64,000 bases of DNA from Diphasiastrum complanatum (lineage: Eukaryota; Streptophyta; Lycopodiopsida; Lycopodiales; Lycopodiaceae), in NCBI GenBank assembly GCA_029204225.1, contig CM055099.1:49991034-50055033 (forward strand), read 5' to 3'. The position numbers and the translations under genes were made by a program. Of this stretch, positions 1-10,831 are shown piece after piece. The notes beneath the pieces were generated by a model. That model did not search any database. It saw only the letters and a list, made by a program, of their open reading frames with translations, and was not told the DNA's origin. Each line of letters opens with the position of its first letter. Position 1 is the first letter of the stretch.

Positions 1-266
1 TGTGGCATCTGCAATTGTCCAAATGTCTTCATGTACATCAAAGTGAAACAGCTGTATACATAGTCTACAATCCTAAGGACCTCAAAATGGAATAGTTGTA
101 TACATAGTACGGATTCTTGAGACGTCCATAGTTAAAGATCTTCGGAAAATCATTTCAATGTTAATGACTTGAAAAATTACAACATGTTCTTTTCAGACTG
201 TGCTCCAAACTATATTTCAATCTAAGAAGATGCCTTCCAGCTTGCACACATTATATTCCAACTTAC

Positions 267-590
267 AGGTCCACGCTTTCCCCTTGCTTTGTTGATAATT
301 AGTTCATAGAAGCTGTATTACTACATACGCAAATTAGGTCATATAAAATCACTGATAATATATTAATGGGAAAACCTTGAGACAGGTTGCATAGAGAATT
401 TATAGATATACATTATATTCCATTTACCTAAGAAACAAACACTACATGAAGCTTACATGAGGTATGATTAAGTCTTCTTTCACATATAATAGGTTCTCCA
501 CAGAGGCTGTTCGAACTTCTCTGAAGTCTGCAGCCAATTGCTGTTGAACAGCTCGTAAGAATTCAACTATAGTATCTCCCTTTCTGGCCT
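267..590 (-). pseudogene. XCT: XAP5/XCT (FAM50 family) gene fragment, two exons
   Basis: XCT/FAM50 proteins are conserved nuclear proteins; in plants XAP5 CIRCADIAN TIMEKEEPER acts in clock, light and small-RNA regulation. Exon A (590 to 457) translates with the family signature, including AVQQQLAADFREVRT and ENLLYVKEDLIIPH. It ends at an intact GT donor (gtaagc, 456-451) and follows an AG acceptor. Exon B (320 to 267) reads SFYELIINKARGKRGP and ends at gtaagt. The 136-base intron between them is kept, so this is a genomic copy and not a retrocopy. In frame with exon A, exon B begins TAA TAC where the family has Gln-His, which is a nonsense and a missense change, both C to T. I found neither the upstream N-terminal exons nor the downstream C-terminal exons. 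The family assignment is strong; pseudogene status rests on the stop and the missing exons. Confidence 0.85.
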
Positions 591-667
591 CTATAGCAAC
601 ACACCAAAAAGCCAAAAATTAAAAAAAAACATTAAAATGTAAGTATGAAAAGATACCAGCTAGCTGA

Positions 668-1544
668 AAATTCAGCGATGTTGGCTCTGGGGTAGTAGAT
701 TACTTCAAATGCATGCCCTGCAGCTGCTAAGGTTGTTGCCTCCAGCACAAATTTGGTAGTCACAGGAACTCGGTTGCGTGCCAAACTACTGGTGGCAATG
801 CTTCTAGGTTGTGTGCCAAACTACTGGTGGCAATGCTTCCAGGTTTTCATTGTTGCAGCCTAAAAAAAAAATCAGGGGGCTTCACCTCCTAGCGAGAGGG
901 AGGACGCGGATGGGCAGCCGGGCCTGTATGTCAGGATAGGATATCGCCGCTAGATGTGGCTCGCATTGAGCGGTGGACGCCAACGTAGAGCTGCCCTATG
1001 GCATTGCGCAGAAAGACAATTGCATCCCCTTCCACCAGCTTCTTTTGATTCACGAACGTGCTCCACCCGGTGGTGCGTCCCCATGTAGATGTGTGAACTT
1101 CCACATGTCTCCATGTACGTCCTTGGCCAACACTGTCTGCACAGGCAGATCCACAGAGTAATCCAGCCTCAGAAATATAGTCTTTGCACAGTAGCGAGGA
1201 ATAGAGAATCCCCCCCCATTGTTTGCATCGCTCTTAGAGTCTTCGCAAATGATGTAGGATTTTCCACATGCTGCTGCGATGTGCATGCTTCATCCTCTTC
1301 CACTGCAAATGTGCCTTCAGACTGCAGCCTTATGTGAGCATAAACCTCATTCGTTTCTGCATTTGCGAGTAAATTGACAGCTATAACCCGGCATGGGACT
1401 GTGCTTGAGGGGCCGAGAGTGCGAGGAAAGTCAAGAGGTGTGGCAGATTGCTCCCCATCATTCCTTGAGAGAAGTAGATTACCTGGGCTCCCACAGTAGG
1501 CAGCTGCACCATCCCCCTGCGCATGCATGCCACAACTGAGAATC
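668..1544 (-). pseudogene. AUXIN RESPONSE FACTOR (ARF10/16-like, class C) pseudogene fragment
   Basis: ARFs are plant transcription factors that bind auxin-response elements through a B3 domain. Minus-strand translation gives ARF landmarks in order: SQLWHACAG (from 1544), PCRVIAVNLLANAET, then VENPTSFAKTL, NNGGGFSIPRYCAKTIF and AKDVHGDMWKFTH (B3 domain), TTGWSTFVNQKKLVEGDAIVFLR, and after a disrupted stretch AAAGHAFEVIYYPRA (start of the ARF domain). These pieces lie in at least three frames. Frameshifts fall after WHACAG, after SFAKTL and before TTGWS, and there are stops after the B3 domain. A 35-base tandem duplication sits in the disrupted part. The fragment stops just after the start of the ARF domain, so the activation region and PB1 domain are absent. 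XCT exons follow about 80 bases downstream on the same strand. Family assignment is strong; the class C placement comes from the TTGWSTFVNQKKLV wording and is likely. Confidence 0.88.
772..841. repeat. 35-bp tandem duplication (2 copies)
   Basis: Two adjacent 35-base units (772-806 and 807-841) differ at two positions. They lie inside the ARF pseudogene and help break its frame. Confidence 0.9.
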
Positions 1545-2199
1545 CTAACCCTTCCGTCGATCATCTGAGACCACATTCAAGCCTGCTCTTGCTCTTGGAT
1601 CTTGCTTTTGTGTGTGAGAGAGAGATGGATATTGAAAGGAATATCGTGACAGAGGGAACATCTATTGAGGTAGCCCGCAACGTGCATTATAGAGAGAGAC
1701 CCGATCGAGAGACAGAGAGCGAGAGAGCGTGAGCGCAAATGAAATCTGTGTGTGTTTCTACAAAAAAAAAAAAATGGTTTGTAGGTGTTCTTTTTTTTAT
1801 CATTTTGTTTAAAACGTTTTTTTAATTTTTTTTTTCTTTGCAATAGCGTGACAAATTTTGTGAGCAGAGTGTGACATTTTTGATGACATAGGGTTAAGTT
1901 TTTTACGGCAACCCTGACACTCTCTCTCTAGAATATATATATATATATATATATACATATATATAGATGCCGAGGTCCTACTCTCTACATGTAAACAAAC
2001 TTTCATTTTCAAAGATTTGTTTCTTCGTAAAATTTTTGTACACCCTTCAATTTGAAGGTTTTGTTTACAAAAAAAAAACTCACCACAATGGCAGTGCCAA
2101 TTTCTTATTTTTTTATATTAACAAAAAACACTCACCACATGTGCAAATGCTTACACGTGCAAGAAAATAAAAAATGCTCACACCTCCAAACACTCTCCG

Positions 2200-2201
<2 letters not shown>
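1545..2201. other. Non-coding stretch with GA-rich and (AT)n tracts
   Basis: No gene recognised. It contains scattered GAGA blocks (1610-1730), A/T homopolymers, and an (AT)n run at 1932-1965. Short ORFs here have no recognisable content. Confidence 0.6.

Positions 2202-2261
<60 letters not shown>
2202..2261. repeat. (CT)n microsatellite, about 60 bases
   Basis: Uninterrupted TC/CT dinucleotide run. It creates a poly-Ser-Leu ORF that is not a gene. Confidence 0.98.
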
Positions 2262-2263
<2 letters not shown>

Positions 2264-3974
2264 TGTTGATGTCTCTAACCCATTTGGGCTCCTATCCCTT
2301 TTTCATGTTATCTTTTTAGATATTAATTTATTTTCAATAGAAAAATATATTTCTTAACAGTCTCAAGTTTTTAATGAGCACATGATTCATTGAAGTAGCC
2401 AACAAATTTTTTTTTCATCAAATTTTATGACATTTGTAGACTTCAAAACTTATTCAATTTAGTTGATAAATTTTCTTAAAGGGCCTCATCCTAATATGCA
2501 AATTTCATTTCCTTGCCATTTTTTTTAAACTCTTCTATCTTCTTTGTTTTAGCTCAGATTCTGGTATAGTCAAGAGCGAAAGCGAACAATTTGCCGATCT
2601 TGACACTCTGAAATTATCCATACCTTTATGATTATTAATCGATTTATTAAATTTCATCCTTTTTTTTTAAAGTTATTGCATTTGTATTTTATATTCTATT
2701 TCTTCAAACTCAAGTATCTTCTCCGTTTGAGTTCGAATTTCGGCGCGGTAAAAAGCAAAATAATTAACACCTGCAGATTTTGATCCAACACCAGCGATTG
2801 TAAATCAAATAAATAATTAATATTCACAATAAAATCTTATTCTATGACATGAATACATTATTTGGTTGTTCATTGTTTTGGAAATATCATATCCAAAATA
2901 TTTCATTTTTAATTTCTCAATTCTACTTGAAAGTAGACATCCGATATGGCATTACGAGAATTTTCAGAGGCCCAAAAGGTACATTGTTATGAATATCATT
3001 AATCATTTTTTATGATCAAATAAAGTACCTAAAAAATAATGCTTTTAGCTATTTGAAATTGGCAATTTAATTCTAATCATGACTTTTATGATGGAAAATT
3101 TTGCTAGCTTTTCTGAAAATTAAAAAAAGAAACTCAAAATCGCAAGCTTCGACGTCTGAAGATATTGAAGAATTGCGAATTTATCCTATGACGTGACAAA
3201 TGTTCCTATTAAATGCTTGCGGAATCGATCCAGAACGATACAAAGATGGGTTTCAAAATAGTTACAGTATGAGCACGTATGTCACAACACAAAAACGTGC
3301 AAGAGAAACGTATGTGCATGAACATCACAGAGATCTTGTGGAAGATAAAATAATCACCTCTATTTTCTTTAATTTATTTTCCATTGTATTCTTTTTAATT
3401 CATTATATTGAACGTATGCAAATCATAGCATTTTTATAACATATAACACTTTTATAAATTGTTTTCCATTGCAATTCTGGATTCGATCAAGACGAATAGG
3501 ATGTCGATACAACATTTCGAAACACATTATGACAAAAGTTACTATGCAGTACGTAACTTATATTTCGGTTATAACATTTCCATGTCAAATTGAAAAACTA
3601 TGTCTTGGGCAGAATTGAATGCCATCAACACAGACCTGGGGAGACAACTTGGTCACCTCTCCGACACAGGAGCTCGACTGACAGTTGGTCCTATCACAAT
3701 TGAAAACGTTTTGAAGATCTTAGAACAAGAAACTACCAACACATCGATTACGACAACTAACGTGCATAAGATTCATATCTTTTAATCGTTCTAATGTACA
3801 ATTTGTCTACAATGCATTTTACACACACATGTAAATACAAACTTGCAACTAACAAATAACAGGTGATAACTCTCGAATCTCCACAATCGATATCACAACG
3901 ATCCTCTTTTAGAGGTATTTCAAGTTAATGTTATTTTTCGGCTCGAAATAGATATTTTTTTATCATAAAAAAAA
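2262..3974. other. AT-rich stretch with short unrecognised ORFs
   Basis: No family recognised. Two plus-strand ORFs, 3200-3439 (79 codons) and 3600-3785 (61 codons, starting MSWAELNAINTDLGRQ), have less low-complexity content than the surroundings and could be remnants. Short stretches near 2553-2605 and 2705-2760 also have non-random coding character next to possible splice acceptors. They lie just upstream of the GIY-YIG-like ORF and may belong to the same degraded element or gene, but nothing links them directly. Confidence 0.35.
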
Positions 3975-3977
3975 AAT

Positions 3978-4364
3978 CCATTATCAATATTCTTCGCAAG
4001 ATCTGTTGACACTGCCACCGCCACCGAAATGACTACAAGAAAATTCTTCACAATCTACAAAATAGTCTCTCGAACAAACAAGCTAATCTACATAGGCCAA
4101 ACAATAGATTTTGACAAATGCATGCGACAACATGCTCATTGACCACTAAAAGAGATGGATTATGACAGGACTTGCGTCGATTTTTTTGATTATTATGAAG
4201 CTCGGATATTAGAAATTGTTAATGAATCTTCGATTGTAGATAGATTAGAAAAAATGTATATCAAAATGTTTAGATCTCAAAAAATACGAGCTTGTAATAA
4301 CTTAAGCAGTCGTCCATCACTCTCGTGTAAATACTGGTATTTGAAACGTCGATCTTACATTTGA
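3978..4364 (+). pseudogene. GIY-YIG-like endonuclease ORF with one in-frame stop
   Basis: GIY-YIG nucleases cut DNA; they occur in homing introns, some large DNA viruses, Penelope-like retroelements and repair proteins. One frame is open from about 3978 to 4364 apart from a single TGA (4140-4142). An ATG at 4029 gives MTTRKFFTIYKI, then LIYIGQT (the YIG half), MRQHAH (the His-bearing end of the RxxxH helix), the TGA, and then SIVDRLEKMYIKMF, where the Glu fits the metal-binding position. The usual Arg five residues before the His is replaced by Cys-Met. Total length of about 110 residues suits a lone domain. The TGA could be a former Trp or Arg codon. No RT of Penelope type and no other nuclease partner is nearby. 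The fold call is from motif order only and is moderate. Confidence 0.55.
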
Positions 4365-5419
4365 AATTTTTTGACACATTTTATCAATTCCTAATCTTAA
4401 AATACATTCATACTTTAATTCAGTCATCTATGAATTCTTCTGCGGTATTTTGAATAACTTTGTAATTTTCTTTTTATTTTACATTTATAGAAACCAAGAT
4501 ATTCAAACTCAATTGAACAACATTGCCATTACCAATGAAAATTAGTTAAAAGATATTATCAACTACCAACTATTTCAATTCCGACATTGTTCTTGATCAA
4601 CATTCATTTGAAATGTTTTGATCTTCTAAAAAAATCCCAAAACACATTTTTGTAATTACTAATTGTGTGATTACATGTATCTTTGTGAGAATGACATTCC
4701 TATGTTTAATAGACACATAGATAATGCTTTTCTAGTTCGTTATCTCATGTTCCTTTTCAAAATGCAAGTTTTTTTTAGGTTACAACATAACGACATAAAA
4801 CATACATAGGTCGAATACAAAATTCAATTATCATTATGAGATGCAATTCGCTCTTTACAGTTTATGTTTGACTCGAATTGGGACAAAAATGCGTAGCTAG
4901 TTTCGAGTAATACAATTTTCAAAGAAGAAAACTTTTGAAAGTCAAAAAATCTGCAATTTGCTTGATAGCAAAGAAAGCTCTAGAAAATTTGAAAACAAAC
5001 AAAACTTTAGATTCGAGACTCCCTTATCTATGTTTTTTTTCCCTTGAGTCATATTCTAAAATTGCTTATGGGATAATTAATATGCCACGTGTCAACACCA
5101 TGTGCATTTTTTATCTTAAGCTAAATTAACAGTTTTGATTATTTTGATTTTTTTTTTGTGGGTTTTAAAACCCATTTAACAAATATAAAAACCTTGCGCA
5201 CAATTTTTGAGAAAAGGCCTAATTTGAACTTCTATATATAGCTTGAAAAAATGTCATGCTTAACTACATGCTTATAGGATAAATATGTGAACCCAATGGT
5301 TTCTCCTCATGCCTCTATCCATTATGCATTGTCCATCCATTCTTCCAAAAGAGAAAAAAGCTAAAAAATATAAATATATTTCCAAAACCTTGAAAATACA
5401 AAAAACAAAACCAGTCCCA
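4365..5419. other. AT-rich non-coding stretch
   Basis: No gene, repeat unit or RNA recognised. One 64-codon ORF (4935-5129) has no identifiable motif. Confidence 0.5.
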
Positions 5420-6528
5420 AGTCAAGTATATTAAGATAGCTTAAGCTTGATCCCTTTTCAATGAAATTGACTCCTATTACATGAGATAACAAAAATTTGG
5501 TGTGCATCTTTTGGGATAGGTCACTTTTGGTGAATATCACCAATGGTTTCTCATAAAGTGATCAAATTCAAAAAAATTTGTGCTCATGAAATAGAACAAA
5601 GTCGATCCCCATCACTTGAGATAGTTCAAATCTAATGTCCAATACAGATCTTGGTCCTTATCACTTGACATAGAAGATCGAGTGACTAAAGTTGATCAAT
5701 CTACAGTTTGGGACAATCAATTTTGCCTCTTTTTAGATGGAATTTTCTCCTACCACTCAAGATAATTCAAATTTGACATCAATCACCCATGTGATGATCT
5801 TGGATTTCAAGGGTACTATTGATGGGATGATCTTGTACTTTTACAACATTCCACTCTCTCCAATGTGCACTCTTTTGTCCATCACCTTGTTTGACTCTTA
5901 GGATGATGCTCCTATTAATATCCTACAAAGACGAGCTGTACCTCATCGATAACCTATCCTCTTCGTGCTGGATATGCCACAACCTAGGCGACTCTTGATT
6001 TTTGTTCCATTTTCAAATGATGGGTACTTTTTGGGTCCTACCGGTCCCTAAGTATCATTCTTAGCTATAGACCCCCTTCCCGTTTTCACTTTCTTACCTT
6101 ATTAAGTTAGGCATCCCCATAAAGACTTTTTCTTTTAGTGAAGTTAAACGTGGATTACCCCTATCAATCAAAATAACTCAAATTTGATGTGCGTCATCAT
6201 AGATAAGTCAATTTTGGACCTTATCACTCAATATTTCCTATTGGGTGATCAAATTAGAGGAATCTCAACTTTAAGACAATTAAGTAGCTGAAATTTGATG
6301 TCTCTTTGCTCAACATGGTTTGACTTTAATGCCTAAACGCTATGATTTTTTCCTTAGCAATCGACATAATTGATGAAGGGCTTGAGTTTGATCCCTCATG
6401 GATGGAGTTGGCCGTTATCACTCAATATAGATAAAATTTTAATGTTTATCACCCAAAAAATTTTGAATTTGATTTCTACATGTGAGAAACTTCAAATCTA
6501 GTCCTCATCACTTGACTTAGCTCATCAA
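5420..6528. repeat. Degenerate tandem-like repeat field
   Basis: Variants of a phrase close to TATCACTTGAGATAG, followed by AATTTGATGT-like text, recur at irregular 40-110 base spacing (for example near 5437-5490, 5605-5660, 5750-5790, 6160-6240, 6415-6460 and 6500-6525). Copies are too diverged for a fixed unit length. No coding sequence recognised. Confidence 0.5.
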
Positions 6529-6979
6529 CATTAGGGGATATTAGAACACAAAATGGGCCCTTTGTCAAGATGTTTTTTTTTTTACTTCACTTGCTGTCAA
6601 CACTTAAGTGGCCCAATCAGTGGTGTCCATCTGTGAAGAACTGTAACAGTGGTTGACAGACGAAAATTGCTTTTGCCTTTCCCAGCCAAATTTTGGTGAT
6701 TTTTAAAAATCCCGCCGGGCAGTACAAACAATTGTGATTGGACCACAGTTACTACTTGAATACTCTTTTGTTGCTCGTATTTGTACACTCGAAGTTGACT
6801 TAACGTCAATAGTTGTAAATTATAGTTAGCTAGTCGCTGTAGTTTAGGAACTTCTTGTCATTCTTAGTATGCCTCTCATTCTCTTCATTCTCTTCGTTCT
6901 CATTCGTACTCAACTTCCATAGAGACATTTTGGACTAATGGTGACACACAATCGGAGACCAAGAGGAACCATTGATGCA
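6529..6979 (+). repeat. Dispersed repeat R1, copy A (about 450 bp)
   Basis: Begins CATTAGGGGATATTAGAAC and ends ACCATTGATGCA. The same sequence recurs at 13334-13676 and, after a nested insertion, at 17081-17230. Both copies end with an ATG-led reading frame beginning M(V/A)THNRRPRGTIDA. The start resembles a polypurine tract followed by an LTR edge, so R1 may be a solo LTR with the start of an internal region, but no terminal TG...CA pair or target duplication could be fixed. Confidence 0.8.
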
Positions 6980-7458
6980 GGCCAAGATGAAGGCGAGCAG
7001 TTTGCTTGGTGTGGGCTATGAGCTGTCCTAGTATCGGATCAATGTGCATGTGTACAGATTGTAAAATATTTTAGATCAATAAAGATCTGAATCCATAAAT
7101 GATCTTGGGCTATAAAGACAACAATATATCACCAATTTTGCCAATGTAAAAAAATTAGCATCTACTCCAAGAATGAGATGCAAAATCTGATAGATCTTGA
7201 TTAAACATCAACCAAAACATAAAATAGTGTTGGTCTATACAATTATATTAAGCTACTATATTTCACACATGTGGATATGAAAATAGCAATTAATGATCAT
7301 TCTACACATAGATTTAGAAGATATCACAAGTTAGTGCACCAATGGATAGTAGACTCCCAAGAGAACCATGTATAAGCATGAATGCGATAAGAGAGAGAAT
7401 TCTCTTTCTTTTCATGAGTTACATCCTTTTATAATAGGTCCTAAACCTAAATTGCCAC
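6980..7458. other. Stretch with no recognisable gene
   Basis: No 5' LTR or primer-binding site of the following copia element could be found here. The sequence is AT-rich and shows no motif. Confidence 0.5.
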
Positions 7459-7893
7459 TTGGCTTTCCTCTATAATGAAAAACCTACTATGTTTGAGACT
7501 AGATTCAATGTGCCCAACATTCAAGACACAATAATGCAACTGGTTACAAGCTTGCCAAGCTCATATGATAGTCGGGTGATGATTATCACGACGCATCCAG
7601 AGCTGACTCTTTCAAGAGTCATTGCAATGTTGTTGCAGGAAGACACACGGAGGAATGAAGCCTCTAGTTCCTTAGCTGATTCTCACGATTATACACCAAC
7701 AAAGGCACGACTAAGCAGGAGAAGAAGAAAGGCCCGAAGCAATCAAAGCAAGACCAGAAACCAACATAGTACAAAGAATAGTCAAATTCGCATATTAAGA
7801 AGAAGCTGTTTTGTAGATACTACAAGAAAAAGAGCCACTAGATTCAAGACTGTTGGATACTACAAACAAAGAACAACAGCAAGTCTTGGTTTC
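7459..7893 (+). pseudogene. Copia A gag, C-terminal part
   Basis: The ORF encodes the C-terminal half of a copia capsid-type gag (MQLVTSLPSSYDS, HPELTLSRVIAMLLQEDTRR) and a basic linker. The zinc knuckle lies in a neighbouring frame at about 7800-7855 and reads CRYYKKKSH then stop then IQDC. The second Cys has become Tyr and the residue after His is TAG. The capsid N-terminal half is absent, so the element could not assemble particles by itself. Confidence 0.75.
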
Positions 7894-9000
7894 TAGATTC
7901 CAGTGCCACTTAGCATATGACCAGTCTCATTGGCTGTTTTGAGTAACAACAAATCGATAATAGCACACAAGCTATTAAAGGTGAAGGTACTGTAAGATTA
8001 AGCTTTGCAAATGACCAATCTAAGCTAGTTTCTAAAGTCCTATATGTACTCAATTTATCTACAAATTTGCTCTCTGTAAGCAGAATCACAGATCTAGGAC
8101 ATAAAGTAGAACAAATGTTCAGTACTTCTATTCAAGCAAATAAAAGTTTACTTTGGCATTATAGACTTGGTCAATTGAATCATGCTGCTATACAACAAAT
8201 GTCTAAATATTCTACTGTTTTTGATCTAGATTATCCTAATAATAAAGTTAAGTTACATGTCTGTCAAGACTATTTAGTTGGTAAACAAGCTAGGAAAGCA
8301 TTTAGGTCAAGCCATTAGCATACTGCTAGAGGATTGTTAGATGTTGTACATACAGGCATTTGTGGCCCGATGAAAAATCCTTCTCTAAAGGATGCAAAGT
8401 ATTTTATATCTTTTATTGATGAATTCTCCAGAAGGACTATGGGGGGTATTTTATCCAGAAGAAATCAGAAGCTTTCAATTGCTTCAGAATCTTCAAGGAG
8501 CGTGCAGAAAAAGAGACTAGAAGGACGATCAAGGCCTTGAGGTCTGACAATGATGGAGAGTACATCTCTACTAAATTTAAGAAGTCCTTATAGTCCTCAG
8601 TTAAATGGCTTGGCTGAGAGGAAGAACCGTACTCTGGTTGAATTAGCTAAATGTATGTTGACGCATGCATCACTGCCCAAGAGCTTCCGGGCTGAAGCTG
8701 TCTCCACTGCAGCTTATGTCTAGAACAAATGTTCAACCAAGGCCCTCTCAGGTAAAACACTCCATGAGGTGTGGACAGGCTCTAAGCCTTCTGTGAAGAA
8801 CACACGAGTGTTATGCATCGTCTATGCACAGATCTCAAAAGAGACGAGAAAAAAATTCGACTTCCAAGGTCTCAAAACCATTCTGATTGGTTATACTTCA
8901 TCTGATAACACATACAAGCTGTATGATCCCAATATCTAACAAATCTTGTACAACTAGGATACAGTCTTTATCGAGGATCAGTTCATCGATATCAAAGGCA
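7890..9000 (+). pseudogene. Copia A protease and integrase region, decayed
   Basis: Protease is marked by WFLDSSAT, where the family active site is DSGAT; Gly is replaced by Ser and the next codon is a stop. Integrase follows. LLWHYRLGQLNH holds the two zinc His residues, and CQDYLVGKQ has lost the second zinc Cys to Tyr. LLDVVHTGICGPM has Gly where the first catalytic Asp is expected. The core then shifts frame (8400-8560) and a deletion brings in SPQLNGLAERKNRTL with the catalytic-Glu region. In-frame stops include TAG at 8317-8319 and 8721-8723. The product would be inactive. Confidence 0.8.
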
Positions 9001-9289
9001 CAGATATTGTTCTAGGAGAATCTTTATCACTTGCCATTGACACGACTATTCGAGCTTCAAGCTCAAGCGTGTCCATTGTCGATCCACTATTTGACAACAA
9101 ATCAGACAAAGACGTTGTTGCTGCCCAGCAACAAGTCCCAAGAGTGGTTCATCAGTAAATTTCTCCCAAAAGATCAAGTCGAATGTGCACATAGCCCACA
9201 AGGTATACTCTTGAGTCTGCATGTCTCTTGATACAAGAACCGACAATAGTCAAAGAGGCACTTAGCCAACCAAACTCTAATCTCTGGAA

Positions 9290-10822
9290 GCCATGGATAG
9301 AGAATATTCCTCTTTGATCCAGAACCAGATGTGGTCATTAGTCGAAGCTCCTACTGGCTGCAATATCATCGATTGCAAATGGATCTTTAAGATCAAGTAC
9401 AATGCCAATGGAGTGATTGATCAAAGGAAGGCAAGACTGGTAGCATAAGGATTCACTCAGATCTCCAACGTTGACTATAGTAATACTTTCAGTCCAGTAG
9501 TCAAGCATTCATCGATCCGAGCCCTCCTATCATATGCTGCAGCAACCGACCTTGAAGTGCATCAACTTGATGTGCAAACGATGTATTTGAATGGAGTTAT
9601 GCAAGAAGACATCTACATGATCTAGCCCAAAGGATATATTCTAGAAGGTATGAAGAATAATGTCTGTAAGCTCCATAAGGCACTTTACGCCGCTTGAAAC
9701 AATCTGTCAGAGCTTGGTTTCAAAGGATCAACACATTCCTCATGAAACAAGATTTTCAACCAAGCACTGCTGATTGCAATGTCTATTTCAAGTCGATGCA
9801 GCAATCTTTCATTATCATCACCTTATACGTGGATGATACGTTGCTTTTCAGCAACAATACCAATTTGGTTAAGGATTCTAAACAGATGCTATTTTTTGAG
9901 TTCGACATGATCGTTCTGGGTGAATCTCACTTCTATGTGGGCATTCAAATCCATAGAGACGGAGCAAGATGACTGATTTATATTACTCAACAAAGTTATC
10001 TTCACAATGTTCTTGACAAATATAATCTGATGAACTGTAAGTTAGCTCACTCACCGATGGATCCAAGCCTACGTTTGTCAAAGGACCAATGTCCCCAGAC
10101 AAAGCAAGAAGAGGAGTAGATGAGAGAATGTCCTTATTGATGGATACTTGGATCTCTCATGTATGCAATGGTCTGTACAAGACCTGACATCTCTTTTGTA
10201 GTAAGCTCACTCAGCCAATATATGGCTAATCTTGACATTACCCATTGGAAGGCTCTTATAAGAGTCATGAGGTATATTCGAACTACCGTGGACCAATGCA
10301 TCTACAATGGAGAAGTCAACAATGACAATCTCCATCAGCTTAGTGGATACTCTGAAGCAAGCTGGAGAGGAGATGTAGACAATCGTAAGTCCACATCTAG
10401 ATTTACATTCTTCTTCAATGGCAGTCCTATCTCATGGAACAGTCGTAAGCAAACCTCTATCGCTCTTTCATCTACAGAATCAGAATACATAGCTGCTTCT
10501 CAATCTATCAAAGAAGCATTTTGGTTGAGAAATTTATTATCAGACATTAGTTTGAATCAGTACAGCCCTACAATCATATTATGTGATAATCAGAGTGTTA
10601 TTGCCTTATCGGTCAACCCTAGATTTCACTCTAGGAGTAAGCACATTGAGATCTGATATCACTATATTAGGGACAAGGTCCTCAACAAGGAGGTAAGCTT
10701 AACGTACTATAGAACACATGACATGGTTGCAGATATATTCACAAAGGTATTAAGTGTTAATGCACACAACAAGTTTTGTGCATTGCTTAGTCTAAAGATC
10801 AAGGCATTTACGGATCCAGATT
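9290..10822 (+). pseudogene. Copia A reverse transcriptase and RNase H
   Basis: RT begins near 9290 (SLIQNQMWSLVEAPTG, then CKWIFKIKYNANG), followed by VAxGFTQ and DLEVHQLDV. It keeps the catalytic LYVDDTLLFSNN (about 9820-9855). RNase H starts in KSTSRFTFFFNGSPISWNSRKQ and continues with STESEYIAAS, LCDNQSVIAL and SKHIEI. The C-terminal YHYIRDKV and DMVADIFTKVL run to a stop before the polypurine tract. Stops include TAA at 9448-9450, TAG at 9624-9626, TGA at 9970-9972 and TGA at 10654-10656, plus a shift near 9690. YVDD is intact but the ORF as a whole is not. Confidence 0.85.
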
Positions 10823-10831
10823 AAGGGGGGG

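Noticed and set aside
1050-1286. Separate genes for each ARF-matching ORF
   Set aside because: The ORFs are consecutive frames of one ARF fragment broken by small shifts, so they are annotated as one pseudogene.
5420-6528. CRISPR-like repeat array
   Set aside because: Copies are irregular in spacing and sequence, there are no conserved direct repeats or uniform spacers, and the context is a plant genome.
6980-7458. 5' LTR and primer-binding site for copia A
   Set aside because: Neither TGTTGGATTTATC nor a TGGTATCAGAGC-like site is present before gag, so the element is called 5'-truncated.
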